Shown here piece after piece: positions 34,770 to 44,366 of a stretch of 64,000 nt of DNA. Each line of letters begins with the position of its first letter. The stretch's first letter is position 1. Location: NCBI RefSeq assembly GCF_000146065.2, contig NC_020449.1, positions 1,588,654-1,652,653 on the forward strand, written 5' to 3'. The position numbers and the translations under genes were made by a program. Source of the DNA: Candidatus Cloacimonas acidaminovorans str. Evry (GTDB lineage Bacteria; Cloacimonadota; Cloacimonadia; Cloacimonadales; Cloacimonadaceae). The notes under the pieces are model-generated. The model was not told where the DNA came from. It was given only the letters and a program-made list of their open reading frames with translations, and did no database searches.

Positions 34770-36023
34770 TTAACGCAGTCCCTGGGACATTGCCTCTCCC
34801 AAGTCAAAGATTGGCAGATAGATAACTACGATAATACTTCCTACGATAACAGCCATAAAAATGATTAAAAGTGGTTCTATTAGCGAAGTTAAGCGGTCTA
34901 TAACGGAATCCACAAGTTTTTCATAGAATTCTGCAGCTTTGGATAATAATTTATCCATATCTCCTGTTTCTTCCCCGGTAGCAATCATTTGCAATAAAGT
35001 AGGAGGAAACATTCCTGTTCTGCGGAAAGCATTAGCCACGCCATAACCCTCTTTCACCATCACTCTGGCTTTACGAACTGCACTTTCAATAACGGCATTC
35101 TGAACAACATTTTCGGTTAGTTCCATCGTATCCATAATAGGAACTCCGGCAGCCATTAGAATACTGAAAGTTCGGGAAAATTTACTCATAATGGAATTAG
35201 AAATAACTTTCCCGATTACTGGAATTTTCAGTTTTATGGAATCAAAAACATAGCGTCCCTTATCGGTAAGATTTATCAGGAAAAAGGTAAAAATTACCAG
35301 CAGCACAATAACTATAAACATAAATACATTATTGGTGATAAAATGGCTGATATTTATAGCTAATGTAGTTGGAGCCGGAAGATCAGCATGGAAATTGGCA
35401 TACACATCGGCAAACATTGGAATAATGTAATAGAACATTCCCCAGACCACAAAGCAGAGGAAAATAACAATGAAAATTGGATAAGCTAAAGCACTGTAAA
35501 CCTTACGCCTGGTATCTTCCATCTTTTCCAAATAGTCCGCTAATTCATCCAAAACCGTATGCAGGGTTCCGGAAACTTCTCCTGCAGTAACTAAAGCTAT
35601 ATATAGCGGATTAAACACTCCCGGATGTTGTTGCATTGCTTCGGAAAGAGAATATCCTTTACGGATATCATCCGAGAGCTTACGCAGGACTTTGGCAAAT
35701 TTTTTGCTTTTCTCTTCCTTTTCCAGGTCTGATATAGCTTTTTCAATAGTAAGACCTGCTGAAAACATAGTAGAAAGCTGACGCGTAAAAAAAACGAGGG
35801 ATTTTAAGCTTACGCCGGTTCTGAATTTATAGATAGCCAGCATAACTTTGTCAAAGAGAGAAAGTTTTCCTTTAAAAGCACCTTCCGCTGCAGCTTTCAC
35901 ACTGATAATAGTGTTACCTTCTTTGGCAAGTTTGTCTTCAGCCATATCAAGGGTTTCAGCTTTGAGCATACCCTCAATTCTGGCTCCCTTGGCATCCTTA
36001 ATGATATAGGCAAAATTGGGCAT
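34770..36023 (-). CDS. pilC: Type IV pilus inner-membrane platform protein (PilC/GspF)
   Basis: 417 residues. It starts with the usual N-terminal motif FAYIIKDAKGARIEGMLKAE. Two homologous cytoplasmic T2SF domains (about 70-190 and 270-395) each end in membrane helices. FFTRQLSTMFSAGLTIEKAI and FSRTFSILMAAGVPIMDTME are the paired signatures, and MIATGEETGDMDKLLSKAAEFYE closes the second. It transmits ATPase motion to pilin insertion. It is the last gene of the pilus operon, 24 bases after pilB, with a terminator following. Confidence 0.95.
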   Translation of the reverse strand: MPNFAYIIKDAKGARIEGMLKAETLDMAEDKLAKEGNTIISVKAAAEGAFKGKLSLFDKVMLAIYKFRTGVSLKSLVFFTRQLSTMFSAGLTIEKAISDLEKEEKSKKFAKVLRKLSDDIRKGYSLSEAMQQHPGVFNPLYIALVTAGEVSGTLHTVLDELADYLEKMEDTRRKVYSALAYPIFIVIFLCFVVWGMFYYIIPMFADVYANFHADLPAPTTLAINISHFITNNVFMFIVIVLLVIFTFFLINLTDKGRYVFDSIKLKIPVIGKVISNSIMSKFSRTFSILMAAGVPIMDTMELTENVVQNAVIESAVRKARVMVKEGYGVANAFRRTGMFPPTLLQMIATGEETGDMDKLLSKAAEFYEKLVDSVIDRLTSLIEPLLIIFMAVIVGSIIVVIYLPIFDLGEAMSQGLR

Positions 36024-36047
36024 AGCGATTTACCTTCCTCAAATTTA

Positions 36048-37757
36048 TTATTCAACTACAGTCATCTTGATGACTTCCTTGATTGTGGTTATTCCCTTTT
36101 TCATTTTAGTGATAGCAGCATCGTGAAGAGTCCGCATACCATTTCTTAATGCCGCTTCCCGAATAAGGTCTTGATTTCCGCCTTCATAGATAATCCTGCG
36201 GATTTCAGGATTTATGGTCAGCAATTCAAAGATACCTTCTCGTCCCGAATAACCGGTATTATCACAATGAACACATCCCGTTCCAATCTTAAAATTGATT
36301 TTACTTGCTTCTTCAGGCGTTAAACCGGCATCCTGAATTTCCTGCTCCGTAGGGATATAATCCTTGATACAATACTTACAAATTTTACGCACTAAACGTT
36401 GTGCCATCACCAGTGATAAGGAAGAACCAACAAGATAGGGTTTAATGCCAATATCTATCATACGGGTAATAGTTGCAGGAGCATCATTGGCATGCAAAGT
36501 AGTAAAAACCAGGTGACCGGTTAATGAAAATTTAATAGCAATATCAGCTGTTTCTTCATCACGAATTTCTCCAATGAGAACAATATCGGGGTCTTGACGC
36601 AAAACTGAACGCAAAGCAGAACCGAAGGTGAGACCTATCTGCTCTTTGGTTTCAATTTGCGTTACTCCTTCCAGACGGTATTCAACGGGGTCTTCCACAG
36701 TTATAATATTAGATTCTATGTTTTCTATTTCTTTTAGTGCCGCGTGAAGAGTAGTGGATTTTCCGCTTCCTGTAGGTCCTGAAACAATAATAATGCCATA
36801 AGGACGACGGATAATTTTTTTAAAGATATCCATATCGTCTTCTTCAAATCCTAAAGTGGTAAGTTTGAATCCAAATTCTCCCTTATCTAAAAGACGCATC
36901 ACTACTTTTTCACCTAAAACAGTAGGAGTAATGGAAACACGAACATCTACACTTTTCATCGCGGTTTTTAGGGAAATATGACCATCTTGAGGCAAACGGC
37001 GTTCGGCAATATTCAATTTACTCATAACCTTAACCAGGGAAATCAAACTGGGATGCATTCCTATCGGAGGCGTCATAACTTCGCGCAAGGCACCATCTAC
37101 CCGATAACGAATCCGTGATATTTTCGTTAAAGGTTCAATATGAATATCCGTAGCTCCGGCTTTAATTGCCTCATTGATGATAAGATTGATCATCTTAACT
37201 ACTGGTGCATCTACATCTTCCGTAGCAGCAGCAATAGTGATTTCGTTCTCGTCTTCATCCACTGCTACAAATTCAAAACCACCTACGGCATCTTCTACCT
37301 CAGTAGTTGTCCGAATACTTTTATAATACTTTTCTATGGCATCCTGTAAAGAAGAATTGCCAATTAAAACCGGCTTGATATTTTTGCCCAATATTTTTTC
37401 CAAGCTGTCCGAAACAATCAAGTTTTCCGGATCTGTCATTGCTACTACTACTCCATCGCCCTCTTCGCGTAAAGCCAAAACTTTATTTTCTTTGGCGTAG
37501 GGCTCCGGAATTGAACTTACAATATTTATATCCAGGTCCATTAATTCTTTATCTTGAACAACATCATAGCCAAGTTGTTTATGTAATGCTTCAAGAAGTT
37601 CATTTTCTGTTAGATAACCCAGCTTGATAAGTGTCTCACCCAATTTCAAGCCGAAATTTCCCTGCTTGAGCAATGCATCTTTCAATTGTTCTTCTGTGAT
37701 ATATCCCTCGTGCACCAGGATATCTCCCAGACGGGCAAATTGTGGATTATAAACCAT
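36048..37757 (-). CDS. pilB: Type IV pilus assembly ATPase (PilB/GspE)
   Basis: 569 residues. An N-terminal MshEN-type domain (about 1-150, LGDILVHEGYITEEQLKDAL) leads to the secretion ATPase core. Walker A GPTGSGKSTTLH is near 326, the Asp box and Walker B VLIGEIRDEETA near 395, and the His box TTLHANDAPATI follows. A tetracysteine zinc element (CKYC near 460, CVHC near 496) marks an extension motor rather than PilT. It powers pilus polymerisation at the inner membrane. A 114-base gap with a hairpin separates it from the Ig-domain gene upstream. Confidence 0.95.
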   Translation of the reverse strand: MVYNPQFARLGDILVHEGYITEEQLKDALLKQGNFGLKLGETLIKLGYLTENELLEALHKQLGYDVVQDKELMDLDINIVSSIPEPYAKENKVLALREEGDGVVVAMTDPENLIVSDSLEKILGKNIKPVLIGNSSLQDAIEKYYKSIRTTTEVEDAVGGFEFVAVDEDENEITIAAATEDVDAPVVKMINLIINEAIKAGATDIHIEPLTKISRIRYRVDGALREVMTPPIGMHPSLISLVKVMSKLNIAERRLPQDGHISLKTAMKSVDVRVSITPTVLGEKVVMRLLDKGEFGFKLTTLGFEEDDMDIFKKIIRRPYGIIIVSGPTGSGKSTTLHAALKEIENIESNIITVEDPVEYRLEGVTQIETKEQIGLTFGSALRSVLRQDPDIVLIGEIRDEETADIAIKFSLTGHLVFTTLHANDAPATITRMIDIGIKPYLVGSSLSLVMAQRLVRKICKYCIKDYIPTEQEIQDAGLTPEEASKINFKIGTGCVHCDNTGYSGREGIFELLTINPEIRRIIYEGGNQDLIREAALRNGMRTLHDAAITKMKKGITTIKEVIKMTVVE

Positions 37758-37795
37758 TATTTTTCCTTATAACAAAATTATTCAGTTTATTCTCA

Positions 37796-37847
37796 ATTCG
37801 CGGGTTGTTTTTTTCAGCACTAAAGTTCCGAATATTCCAACCCGCAA
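37796..37847 (-). promoter_or_regulatory. Hairpin in the gap before pilB
   Basis: GCGGGTTG near 37801 pairs with CAACCCGC near 37839, with a T-rich loop side. It is the only sizeable gap inside the pilus operon, so it may be a processing site, weak terminator or mRNA stabiliser. Confidence 0.35.
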
Positions 37848-37871
37848 ATCGGGAAAATTAATATGTATTCT

Positions 37872-40127
37872 TTACCAGGGTGCAGTACCCGGGAATTTGA
37901 TCAGAGTGACAACAGTTTCACGATTGAGCAAAGCTTCTAATAATGTTGCTCTTACCCTCATTGGAACAGGTTGGGGAATTTCTTCCACTGGCGGAGGAGC
38001 TTCTGCAGGACTAAAGGCAATTCTGGCAATGGCATATCCATTTTGGTTGGTTAACAATCGCCAATATTCGTTAGGAAGAGAATCAGGATCATATATAGCA
38101 TTAGTGCTGTAAATAAAATGACCGCCATCCAACCCCAGGAATATTACCTTGGCATTGCTTATCTGACAACCTTGTGCATCCGTAAGATAAAAGTAGATAT
38201 CCGAAAATTCATAGCTTGTTTGGTTCAAATCATACATCAATACTGGCGGTTGTGCTTCTATATTTGCTTCAGGACCATTTAAGGGTAAAACACAAGGTGT
38301 GTCACCAAAAATAGGAACACCATAAGGATCATCGCCACAATTGGCACGAATAGTTATTGTGTGATATGTTAAAGTCCCATCGTAGGTTACATAAGTGTAG
38401 GCAACACCGGCAGTAGAATCACCTTCAGCATTCTGGTTACCAACGCGCGCCGACGCTTCTATTTCACAATTTTCATTGTCCACAATTGAGAACCATACAG
38501 TTGTTCCCCAATCAACAGGGTTATTATATATATCTTTAACTATGGCACCACATTGGACACGCCATAATCCACCTCCTAATTCCTGTCCGGAATCAAATCC
38601 GCTAACGAAGGAAATAATTCCACCTGGAACCGGAGGTCCTGAATGAATTACAATATTCGTTTTCAAGGCATAAATATAACGATTTCCATTTTCACTTACC
38701 CAGGAGACCTTAATTTTTACAATACCGGATTCTGTTCCGCTATTTACTGAAACCTGGGCTTCACCTCCATTGGAGATAACCTCCACCGAATCCTGCTGAG
38801 GATAACCATTAATATTGGCACCCGCAGGCGCATTTATATTGGCTATTTTAAAGTAAACTTTTTGAGGAACATCAATCAGATTCCCATTTATATCTCTTAA
38901 TTTTACCCGTAATATTGCCGATTCCACGCCACCCGTATTGGCTACATTCAAGTTAATCTGACTGGATTGAGTAAAATCCAACGAGTACAATTCACTGGAA
39001 TTTATCATAAAAATGGTAACTGCCTTTAAAGTATCATTATTGGCAGATGCCTGAATGGAGGCAGCTCCAGCAGATAATCCCGGTGTAAACCTAACAGAAG
39101 CAATACCATCAAGTTGAGTATTTTGCGTAACTGTCTGCGTTGTATTCAAAAAAGAACCTATATCTGTGGAAAATGTAACCGGCTGATAGGGACAGGCATT
39201 ATGGTAACTATCTGTTAATTGCGCTTTAATAAAAATCCAGTTAGGACTGTTAACAGAACTTGTATCTGCTTCTATAAGTTCATTATCCACTTGAACATAA
39301 GATCTTAATCTTATATTGGTAGGATTTCCTGGTTCAATTATTATTTCCTGAGTAGCGAAAGCACCTCCAACTGTTGCTGTAATTATTGCTTGTTCTTCCC
39401 CTGGCATAGTTGTGGCATGAGTTCCGGAATTGTATTTTACCGTAGCTCGTCCATTATAGGTTCCTACTACGGCACTTGTGCCAATTTCATTACCTCCGCT
39501 ATCTACAAAGTAACCCTTATCGTTACAACTGAAAGTTACTAATGTATTATTGGGAACCTCTTGCCCTTCTGCATTCGTAGGAATTGCAATTACAGTTATT
39601 ACCTGCATAATAGACATTGTATAGGGTGGAGCAAGATCCTTAAGTCTCAGTACAACATTTTCAACCGGAGGAATTTCTTTAATTTCCACATTTATTGCAG
39701 TGGAATCCTGCCAGATTAAAGTATCGCCACTGGCATCATAATTGCGAACTATAGCTGAAATAGTAGCGATACCGATATCTCCGTCATCATAGAAAGTAGT
39801 TTTAGCTACACCACTGCTATCGGTAGGGACATCAGAAATAATCCTGCCCAGATTGGTTTTAAATTTTACTATCTGATTAGGAACTCCAAAACCCTCACCA
39901 TCTTTTATTTCCGCAGAAACAATAGAGTAGGTGATATTGTAATCGGCATAAATTATATCCGGATTAGCTGTCATTCTGGTTATATACCTTTCCTGTGATG
40001 TGGACGGAGGTAAAGGAACCGGAGCTAAAATTGGTGGAGGATTTCGTTTATCGCAACTTGCACTGAAACTGACCAGGATGATCAGCAGGAGTGTAAGAAT
40101 TGACATTAGGGAGCTATACTTTTTCAT
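37872..40127 (-). CDS. Ig-domain (invasin/Big-like) lipoprotein in the pilus operon
   Basis: 751 residues. The ATG at 40127 overlaps the secretin's end region; its GAGGAGG site lies in the secretin's last codons. An alternative ATG at 40151 lacks a site. A lipoprotein signal (LLLIILVSFSASC) precedes a proline-rich linker and a series of Ig-like domains of bacterial Big_1/invasin type. Examples are VPNQIVKFKTNLGRI...DSSGVAKTTF, VPNNTLVTFSCNDKGYF and CPYQPVTFSTDIGSF...DGIASVRFTPG. Its place between the secretin and pilB suggests a role in the pilus machine, perhaps as an outer-membrane or secretin-associated adhesin. That is inference; I know no standard pilus gene of this form. Confidence 0.8.
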   Translation of the reverse strand: MKKYSSLMSILTLLLIILVSFSASCDKRNPPPILAPVPLPPSTSQERYITRMTANPDIIYADYNITYSIVSAEIKDGEGFGVPNQIVKFKTNLGRIISDVPTDSSGVAKTTFYDDGDIGIATISAIVRNYDASGDTLIWQDSTAINVEIKEIPPVENVVLRLKDLAPPYTMSIMQVITVIAIPTNAEGQEVPNNTLVTFSCNDKGYFVDSGGNEIGTSAVVGTYNGRATVKYNSGTHATTMPGEEQAIITATVGGAFATQEIIIEPGNPTNIRLRSYVQVDNELIEADTSSVNSPNWIFIKAQLTDSYHNACPYQPVTFSTDIGSFLNTTQTVTQNTQLDGIASVRFTPGLSAGAASIQASANNDTLKAVTIFMINSSELYSLDFTQSSQINLNVANTGGVESAILRVKLRDINGNLIDVPQKVYFKIANINAPAGANINGYPQQDSVEVISNGGEAQVSVNSGTESGIVKIKVSWVSENGNRYIYALKTNIVIHSGPPVPGGIISFVSGFDSGQELGGGLWRVQCGAIVKDIYNNPVDWGTTVWFSIVDNENCEIEASARVGNQNAEGDSTAGVAYTYVTYDGTLTYHTITIRANCGDDPYGVPIFGDTPCVLPLNGPEANIEAQPPVLMYDLNQTSYEFSDIYFYLTDAQGCQISNAKVIFLGLDGGHFIYSTNAIYDPDSLPNEYWRLLTNQNGYAIARIAFSPAEAPPPVEEIPQPVPMRVRATLLEALLNRETVVTLIKFPGTAPW

Positions 40128-40128
40128 T

Positions 40129-41529
40129 TTACTCCTCCTCTTCTTCTTCATATTGAATTAGAGTTCGGGTTAAACGCTTATCCAATTTTGGCGTTGGAGC
40201 GGTTTCCTGCATAGAAACAAGCCGAGGAGTTATTTCTATGATCAAATCGGTGTTTTCTACCAGTTCATATCTATGCTGGAATATTTTGCCAATTAACGGC
40301 AAATCGCCCAACAAAGGAATTTTGTTAATCTTTTGCGTAATATTAGAATTTAGCAATCCACCAACAATTATTTTATGCTCGTTAGGAACAGTTACTGCTG
40401 AAGAAACTCTGCGGACTTTAGTGCGGGGTATATATCCTCCAACCAGTTCTGTAACTGAACTTACTTCTGGATTGATGTTCATTGTAATATTGCCGTCTTT
40501 ATTTACCTTAGGTGTAACATTGAGAATGATCCCTGTTTCAGAACGTTCTACCTGCAGCTGATTTTCCTTATCTGTAACAACGAAGGGAACTACTTCTCCA
40601 ATATGCATAGTGGCAAGTTCTCCATTTAGAGCTGTAACCCTTGTATCAGTAAGCAATTGAGCAGCATTATTTTCCAGCAACCAGTCAATAGTAACATCAA
40701 AAGCAGTTAACTGACGGCTGAAATGTCCAATATCATGAAAACCGTTTATGCGCTGAAAATATTGTTCATCAGGAATAACTCCAAAATCAGTAGGATCGCC
40801 ATGTGGTAAATAACCTGTGGCGTCAGAATAATTATATGGCAAGCCGGTTCCATATTGGTTTACAGGATCTTCTGCCAGAATTGTAGTAAGATGATTTAGC
40901 TTACTCCAGTCAACTCCAATTTGTTTTGCTTCATTAAGGTGAACTTCAATTAAACGGACTCTTATTTCTATCTGTTGTTGTTGTGTGTCAATTGATTTAA
41001 CCAATTTTTCTATTTCTTTGAAGGTCTCCGGATTGCCATAAACCATTAAGGCATTTTGTCCTTCCAAGGGGGTAATCTTCCCGCTTGTATTTTGAAGGGC
41101 ATCGCTAACTTTCTTGGCATCCAGATTGTTTAGAAAAATGATGTCACTGCGTTCACCGATTTCTTCCATAATGTTCTGTTTTTGGCCCACAAGGAAAGTG
41201 TTGGAGCCAATTACCCGATAAGATAAACCGGCAGAGCTTGCAACCAGAGAGACAGCTGTTTCAATAGGTACATCGTTAATATTGATAGTAACTCTCTTTT
41301 CTTCTTTCTCTGCTGTTCCTGCCTGATCAATAGCCAGAACAATATTGGTGTTGCTCAATCTGGAAAGAGCTTTAAACACCGAGGAAAGAGTTGCATCATC
41401 TGCGTTAAAAGTCACTTTTGTATCCAGGATAGGGTCTCTTCTTTGCTGAGCACTAAGTGTGATACAAGCCAAAAAAGATAGCACGAGGACAAGTGTAATA
41501 TGACTTTTGAATTTTCTAATGTGTTTCAT
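40129..41529 (-). CDS. pilQ: Type IV pilus secretin (PilQ/GspD family)
   Basis: 466 residues, smaller than most PilQ proteins and without AMIN domains. The ATG at 41529 follows GGGAG by 6 bases. A signal peptide (about 1-28, ending ITLSA) leads to an N-terminal STN/N0-like domain (VTFNADDATLSSVFKAL), an N1-like domain (IIFLNNLDAKKVSDAL...NALMVYGNPETFKEIEKLV) and the secretin beta-barrel (about 260-445). The barrel has VPNEHKIIVGGLLN, KIPLLGDLPLIGKIF and TDLIIEITPRLV. It forms the outer-membrane pore. The last residues are six glutamates whose codons double as the next gene's ribosome site. Confidence 0.95.
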   Translation of the reverse strand: MKHIRKFKSHITLVLVLSFLACITLSAQQRRDPILDTKVTFNADDATLSSVFKALSRLSNTNIVLAIDQAGTAEKEEKRVTININDVPIETAVSLVASSAGLSYRVIGSNTFLVGQKQNIMEEIGERSDIIFLNNLDAKKVSDALQNTSGKITPLEGQNALMVYGNPETFKEIEKLVKSIDTQQQQIEIRVRLIEVHLNEAKQIGVDWSKLNHLTTILAEDPVNQYGTGLPYNYSDATGYLPHGDPTDFGVIPDEQYFQRINGFHDIGHFSRQLTAFDVTIDWLLENNAAQLLTDTRVTALNGELATMHIGEVVPFVVTDKENQLQVERSETGIILNVTPKVNKDGNITMNINPEVSSVTELVGGYIPRTKVRRVSSAVTVPNEHKIIVGGLLNSNITQKINKIPLLGDLPLIGKIFQHRYELVENTDLIIEITPRLVSMQETAPTPKLDKRLTRTLIQYEEEEEE

Positions 41530-41556
41530 ATTTACTCCCAGTATCATTATATTTAA

Positions 41557-42096
41557 TTACCAATTCCCGCTGGTGCCACTACCATAAGTCGTTTCTTCAA
41601 TTGGTTTGGCAGGTCGGGGAGCGAGTTCAGTAGTAGTAATTGTTCCATTATAACTATAGCGGATACTATTATCTTGGATATCTAAAATATGGCGTCCTTT
41701 CACTGTATTTCCTATGTGTGCTTCAAGAAGCTCACCTTGATATTCAATATAAGCGATTTTGTTGCCATATTCATCACGAGCCGTAGCGGCTAAACGGAAA
41801 GTGTTTTTCAACATTTCCTGGTATTCTTTCTCTCTATCCACTTTGTCCTTGATGATGTTTCCTTGACGCAAGGGGTCTTTAGACGAATTGAATACAAACA
41901 TTTTACGGTCTTGGATAGAATTTTCTATGGACTTAATTTTGGTTAAAAGAGTATCCGAAACAGATTCTTTTGTATGAACCGATTTTTCCGGAATTTTGCT
42001 CCAAGTATTGTATAAACTTACAAGACGAACAGCCATAACAAAAAGAGAGAGAACGATTAGGGCTATTGCCAGGTCTTTTATAAATTTCTGTTGCAT
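41557..42096 (-). CDS. PilP/GspC-like periplasmic pilus protein
   Basis: 179 residues. One N-terminal membrane helix (about 9-28) is followed by a linker and a compact beta domain (about 75-160). KDPLRQGNII, LAATARDEYGNKIAYIEYQG and LEAHIGNTVKGRHILDI fit the homology region of PilP/GspC proteins that ties the inner-membrane PilN-PilO complex to the secretin. Unlike PilP of Pseudomonas it has no lipobox. Assignment rests on this pattern plus its position between pilO and pilQ. It ends 28 bases before pilQ. Confidence 0.8.
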   Translation of the reverse strand: MQQKFIKDLAIALIVLSLFVMAVRLVSLYNTWSKIPEKSVHTKESVSDTLLTKIKSIENSIQDRKMFVFNSSKDPLRQGNIIKDKVDREKEYQEMLKNTFRLAATARDEYGNKIAYIEYQGELLEAHIGNTVKGRHILDIQDNSIRYSYNGTITTTELAPRPAKPIEETTYGSGTSGNW

Positions 42097-42097
42097 C

Positions 42098-42649
42098 TTA
42101 TGCCTCCCGTTTTACCTTGAATACAGAGAGTTCTAAGGTAACCCTATAACGATTTGGAGCATTGGGAGCAGTAACCTCTTTATCGGAAACTGCAAGCGGG
42201 CTGATATCCAATGCTTGAATTTTGATAATATTATCCATAGATTCCAAATCGGATATAAACTGCCCGATTTGCACATAAGTAGCTTCCAGTTCCAGATTAT
42301 ATGTTGTTTCTACCAAACCTGGAAGTGAGAATTTATTGCTGTCGGAAAGTTTATTAATAGTAATAGTTCGCTGGTCAGCCAAACGACCAATGGTGGTCTT
42401 AAAAGCATTAATTTCATCAAAGCTAAAACTGGCTTCCCTGGTTAAACTATTATCTATAATACGGGAAAACTGGCTTAATTGCTGATCCATAATTCGTGCA
42501 CTGTTTAGTTTTTCCTGAGCATTTTTTATTTTTTTATCCAGTTCGTTAATCTTATGTTGTTTTGCAGTAACACTGTTTATAGTAAACATAAAGAACAGTA
42601 TTGTAATCAGCAAGATGCACAGAATGAATATCAGGTATTTTTCTCTCAT
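42098..42649 (-). CDS. PilO-like pilus inner-membrane protein
   Basis: 183 residues. A membrane helix (YLIFILCILLITILFFMF) is followed by a coiled coil (about 30-75) and a ferredoxin-like domain (LELEATYVQIGQFISDLESM...IKIQALDIS), the PilO layout. It pairs with PilN in the inner membrane to align PilM and PilP. The four-base overlap with the upstream pilN-like gene supports the assignment; sequence identity to any named PilO cannot be judged by eye. Confidence 0.82.
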   Translation of the reverse strand: MREKYLIFILCILLITILFFMFTINSVTAKQHKINELDKKIKNAQEKLNSARIMDQQLSQFSRIIDNSLTREASFSFDEINAFKTTIGRLADQRTITINKLSDSNKFSLPGLVETTYNLELEATYVQIGQFISDLESMDNIIKIQALDISPLAVSDKEVTAPNAPNRYRVTLELSVFKVKREA

Positions 42650-43239
42650 CGTATTCCTCCCTCAGATGCTTCCTTGCTATAGCATTCAATTACAAATTCC
42701 AGGATAGCAGTATCTTTAATAATCTGTCGGGTTATAAAGCCCGATTTAATTCTGGGAAAATCATTACTGATTTCTTCATTGGCTTTTAACCGATCAATAA
42801 AACTCTGAATTAAATCTAATTCTTTTACATTTTTATCAACTTCGGTAATGCCGTTAAGAGTAAGGACACCATTATTGTAGGTAAATTTTCTCACCGCCAG
42901 CTTTTCATCTATCTCATTACTTAAGGCAACCATTTTTTTAGCCCAGAAGATACGATTATTAAATGTTTCCGCAAGCTTATCAAGGTCTTTACTGGAAAGA
43001 TAGTCCTCACTTGTTTCATAGCTTGCCAATTCTTTCTGCAATTCATTCAGGTATCTCTGTCGGTTTTCAACTCTTGTATTAATCATACCATTGATGTAAA
43101 TCCATGCCGCAATAAGAATAACGAGCCCAACAACAAAGATTATTACAGCATTAATAAATTGCTTTTTTTCGCGTTCGGCTTGCAAACGCATTTCACCATA
43201 TTTATTCAGGTTGATTTTAAAATAAAATGTAGGTTCCAT
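42646..43239 (-). CDS. PilN-like pilus inner-membrane protein
   Basis: 197 residues. The cytoplasmic N-terminus begins PTFYFKINLNKYGE, the short peptide with which PilN binds PilM (canonical INLL replaced by INLN). A membrane helix (AVIIFVVGLVILIAAWIYI), coiled coil and ferredoxin-like domain (FTYNNGVLTLNGITEVDKNV) follow. It lies 15 bases after pilM and overlaps pilO. Confidence 0.85.
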   Translation of the reverse strand: MEPTFYFKINLNKYGEMRLQAEREKKQFINAVIIFVVGLVILIAAWIYINGMINTRVENRQRYLNELQKELASYETSEDYLSSKDLDKLAETFNNRIFWAKKMVALSNEIDEKLAVRKFTYNNGVLTLNGITEVDKNVKELDLIQSFIDRLKANEEISNDFPRIKSGFITRQIIKDTAILEFVIECYSKEASEGGIR

Positions 43240-43254
43240 CAGAAAAATCCTCCC

Positions 43255-44325
43255 TTATTCCAACCGCATAGCCAGCCCTATTGCCAAAGCAAGTTGGGGG
43301 TCTTTTTTGTCCTGGAATTTTTCCGGCATTTCCACATTGATAAAGGGCATAAAAATCTCCGTCGGAATTGCTACTTTTTCTTCTATGAATTCTTTTAAAC
43401 CCTTAAGTTTGGCAGTTCCGCCCATTAAATAGATTTTGCGGAAATCACTGTTATCTGCTTCTTTAACATAGAAGCGCAAGGAACGACGAACTTCATCCAC
43501 AATGGAATCCTCGGTAGGTTTCTCAGTAATATCAAGCATACTAACTGTTTGAACATTTTCTACGGCAGGATTATCCCCCAAACCAAATTCCAGTTTATGG
43601 TGCTCAGCTTCAGCCCATTCCAGCTGTCTTTTACGCATAATATCCCGCGTAAAATTATAACCGCCGTAAGGAATATCACGAGCAAATAATTTGGCTCCTG
43701 GTCCCCAGATAATCATATTTGTTCTATGCGCACCAAGATTTAACAAAATATAAACTCCATCTTCCACAAAAGTATTCAGAATAAAGCTGTTTACAACAGC
43801 CAGAGAATCAATATCTACAATATTGGGTGCTAAACCCGCGGTCATTAAAACATTGGTATGTTCATTCAATACCTCTTTGGAAGTAGCAGCCAGCAGGATA
43901 TTCATATTGTTGGTTTTTTCTTCCAAACTAATGACCTGATAATCCAGAATCATATCTGTCCCACTAATAGGAATGTGTTTCTTAGCTTCAAAAAACAGAG
44001 CCGATTCCAGTTCCTCATCAGGGAGAAAGATGGTTTTGATTTGTTTAATACTCGTATTATCACCTCCGATGGAAGTAACCAAATGCTGAATTCGTTTGGG
44101 ATTAATTTTTAGTGTGTTCAGCATTTCACAGAGAACGGGTCCATAACGCTCCGGAAGTAAATCACTGGGAACATATTCAGTTCCGGTAGCAACCGTGGGG
44201 CTAATTTCATAGTTCAGCAGTTTAAATCCTTCATGCAATTTCTTCAGGTGAACAATTTTAATGCTGTGAGTTCCAATATCAATTCCCACGGTTTCTTTGA
44301 ATCGAGGTTGTTTTTTTTTCTTCAT
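43255..44325 (-). CDS. pilM: Type IV pilus actin-like protein PilM
   Basis: 356 residues with an FtsA/actin-like fold, cytoplasmic. The phosphate-1 loop is VGIDIGTHSIKIVHL near 14-28. DIDSLAVVNSF and LLNLGAHRTNMII form the second phosphate region, and IYLMGGTAKLKGLKEFIEE the adenosine loop. PilM binds the PilN N-terminus and organises the inner-membrane platform. It lies 41 bases after the PilX-like gene. Confidence 0.93.
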   Translation of the reverse strand: MKKKKQPRFKETVGIDIGTHSIKIVHLKKLHEGFKLLNYEISPTVATGTEYVPSDLLPERYGPVLCEMLNTLKINPKRIQHLVTSIGGDNTSIKQIKTIFLPDEELESALFFEAKKHIPISGTDMILDYQVISLEEKTNNMNILLAATSKEVLNEHTNVLMTAGLAPNIVDIDSLAVVNSFILNTFVEDGVYILLNLGAHRTNMIIWGPGAKLFARDIPYGGYNFTRDIMRKRQLEWAEAEHHKLEFGLGDNPAVENVQTVSMLDITEKPTEDSIVDEVRRSLRFYVKEADNSDFRKIYLMGGTAKLKGLKEFIEEKVAIPTEIFMPFINVEMPEKFQDKKDPQLALAIGLAMRLE

Positions 44326-44366
44326 TCTTCCTCTTTATCTTTCATTATTTATTACTTTATTTGTTT

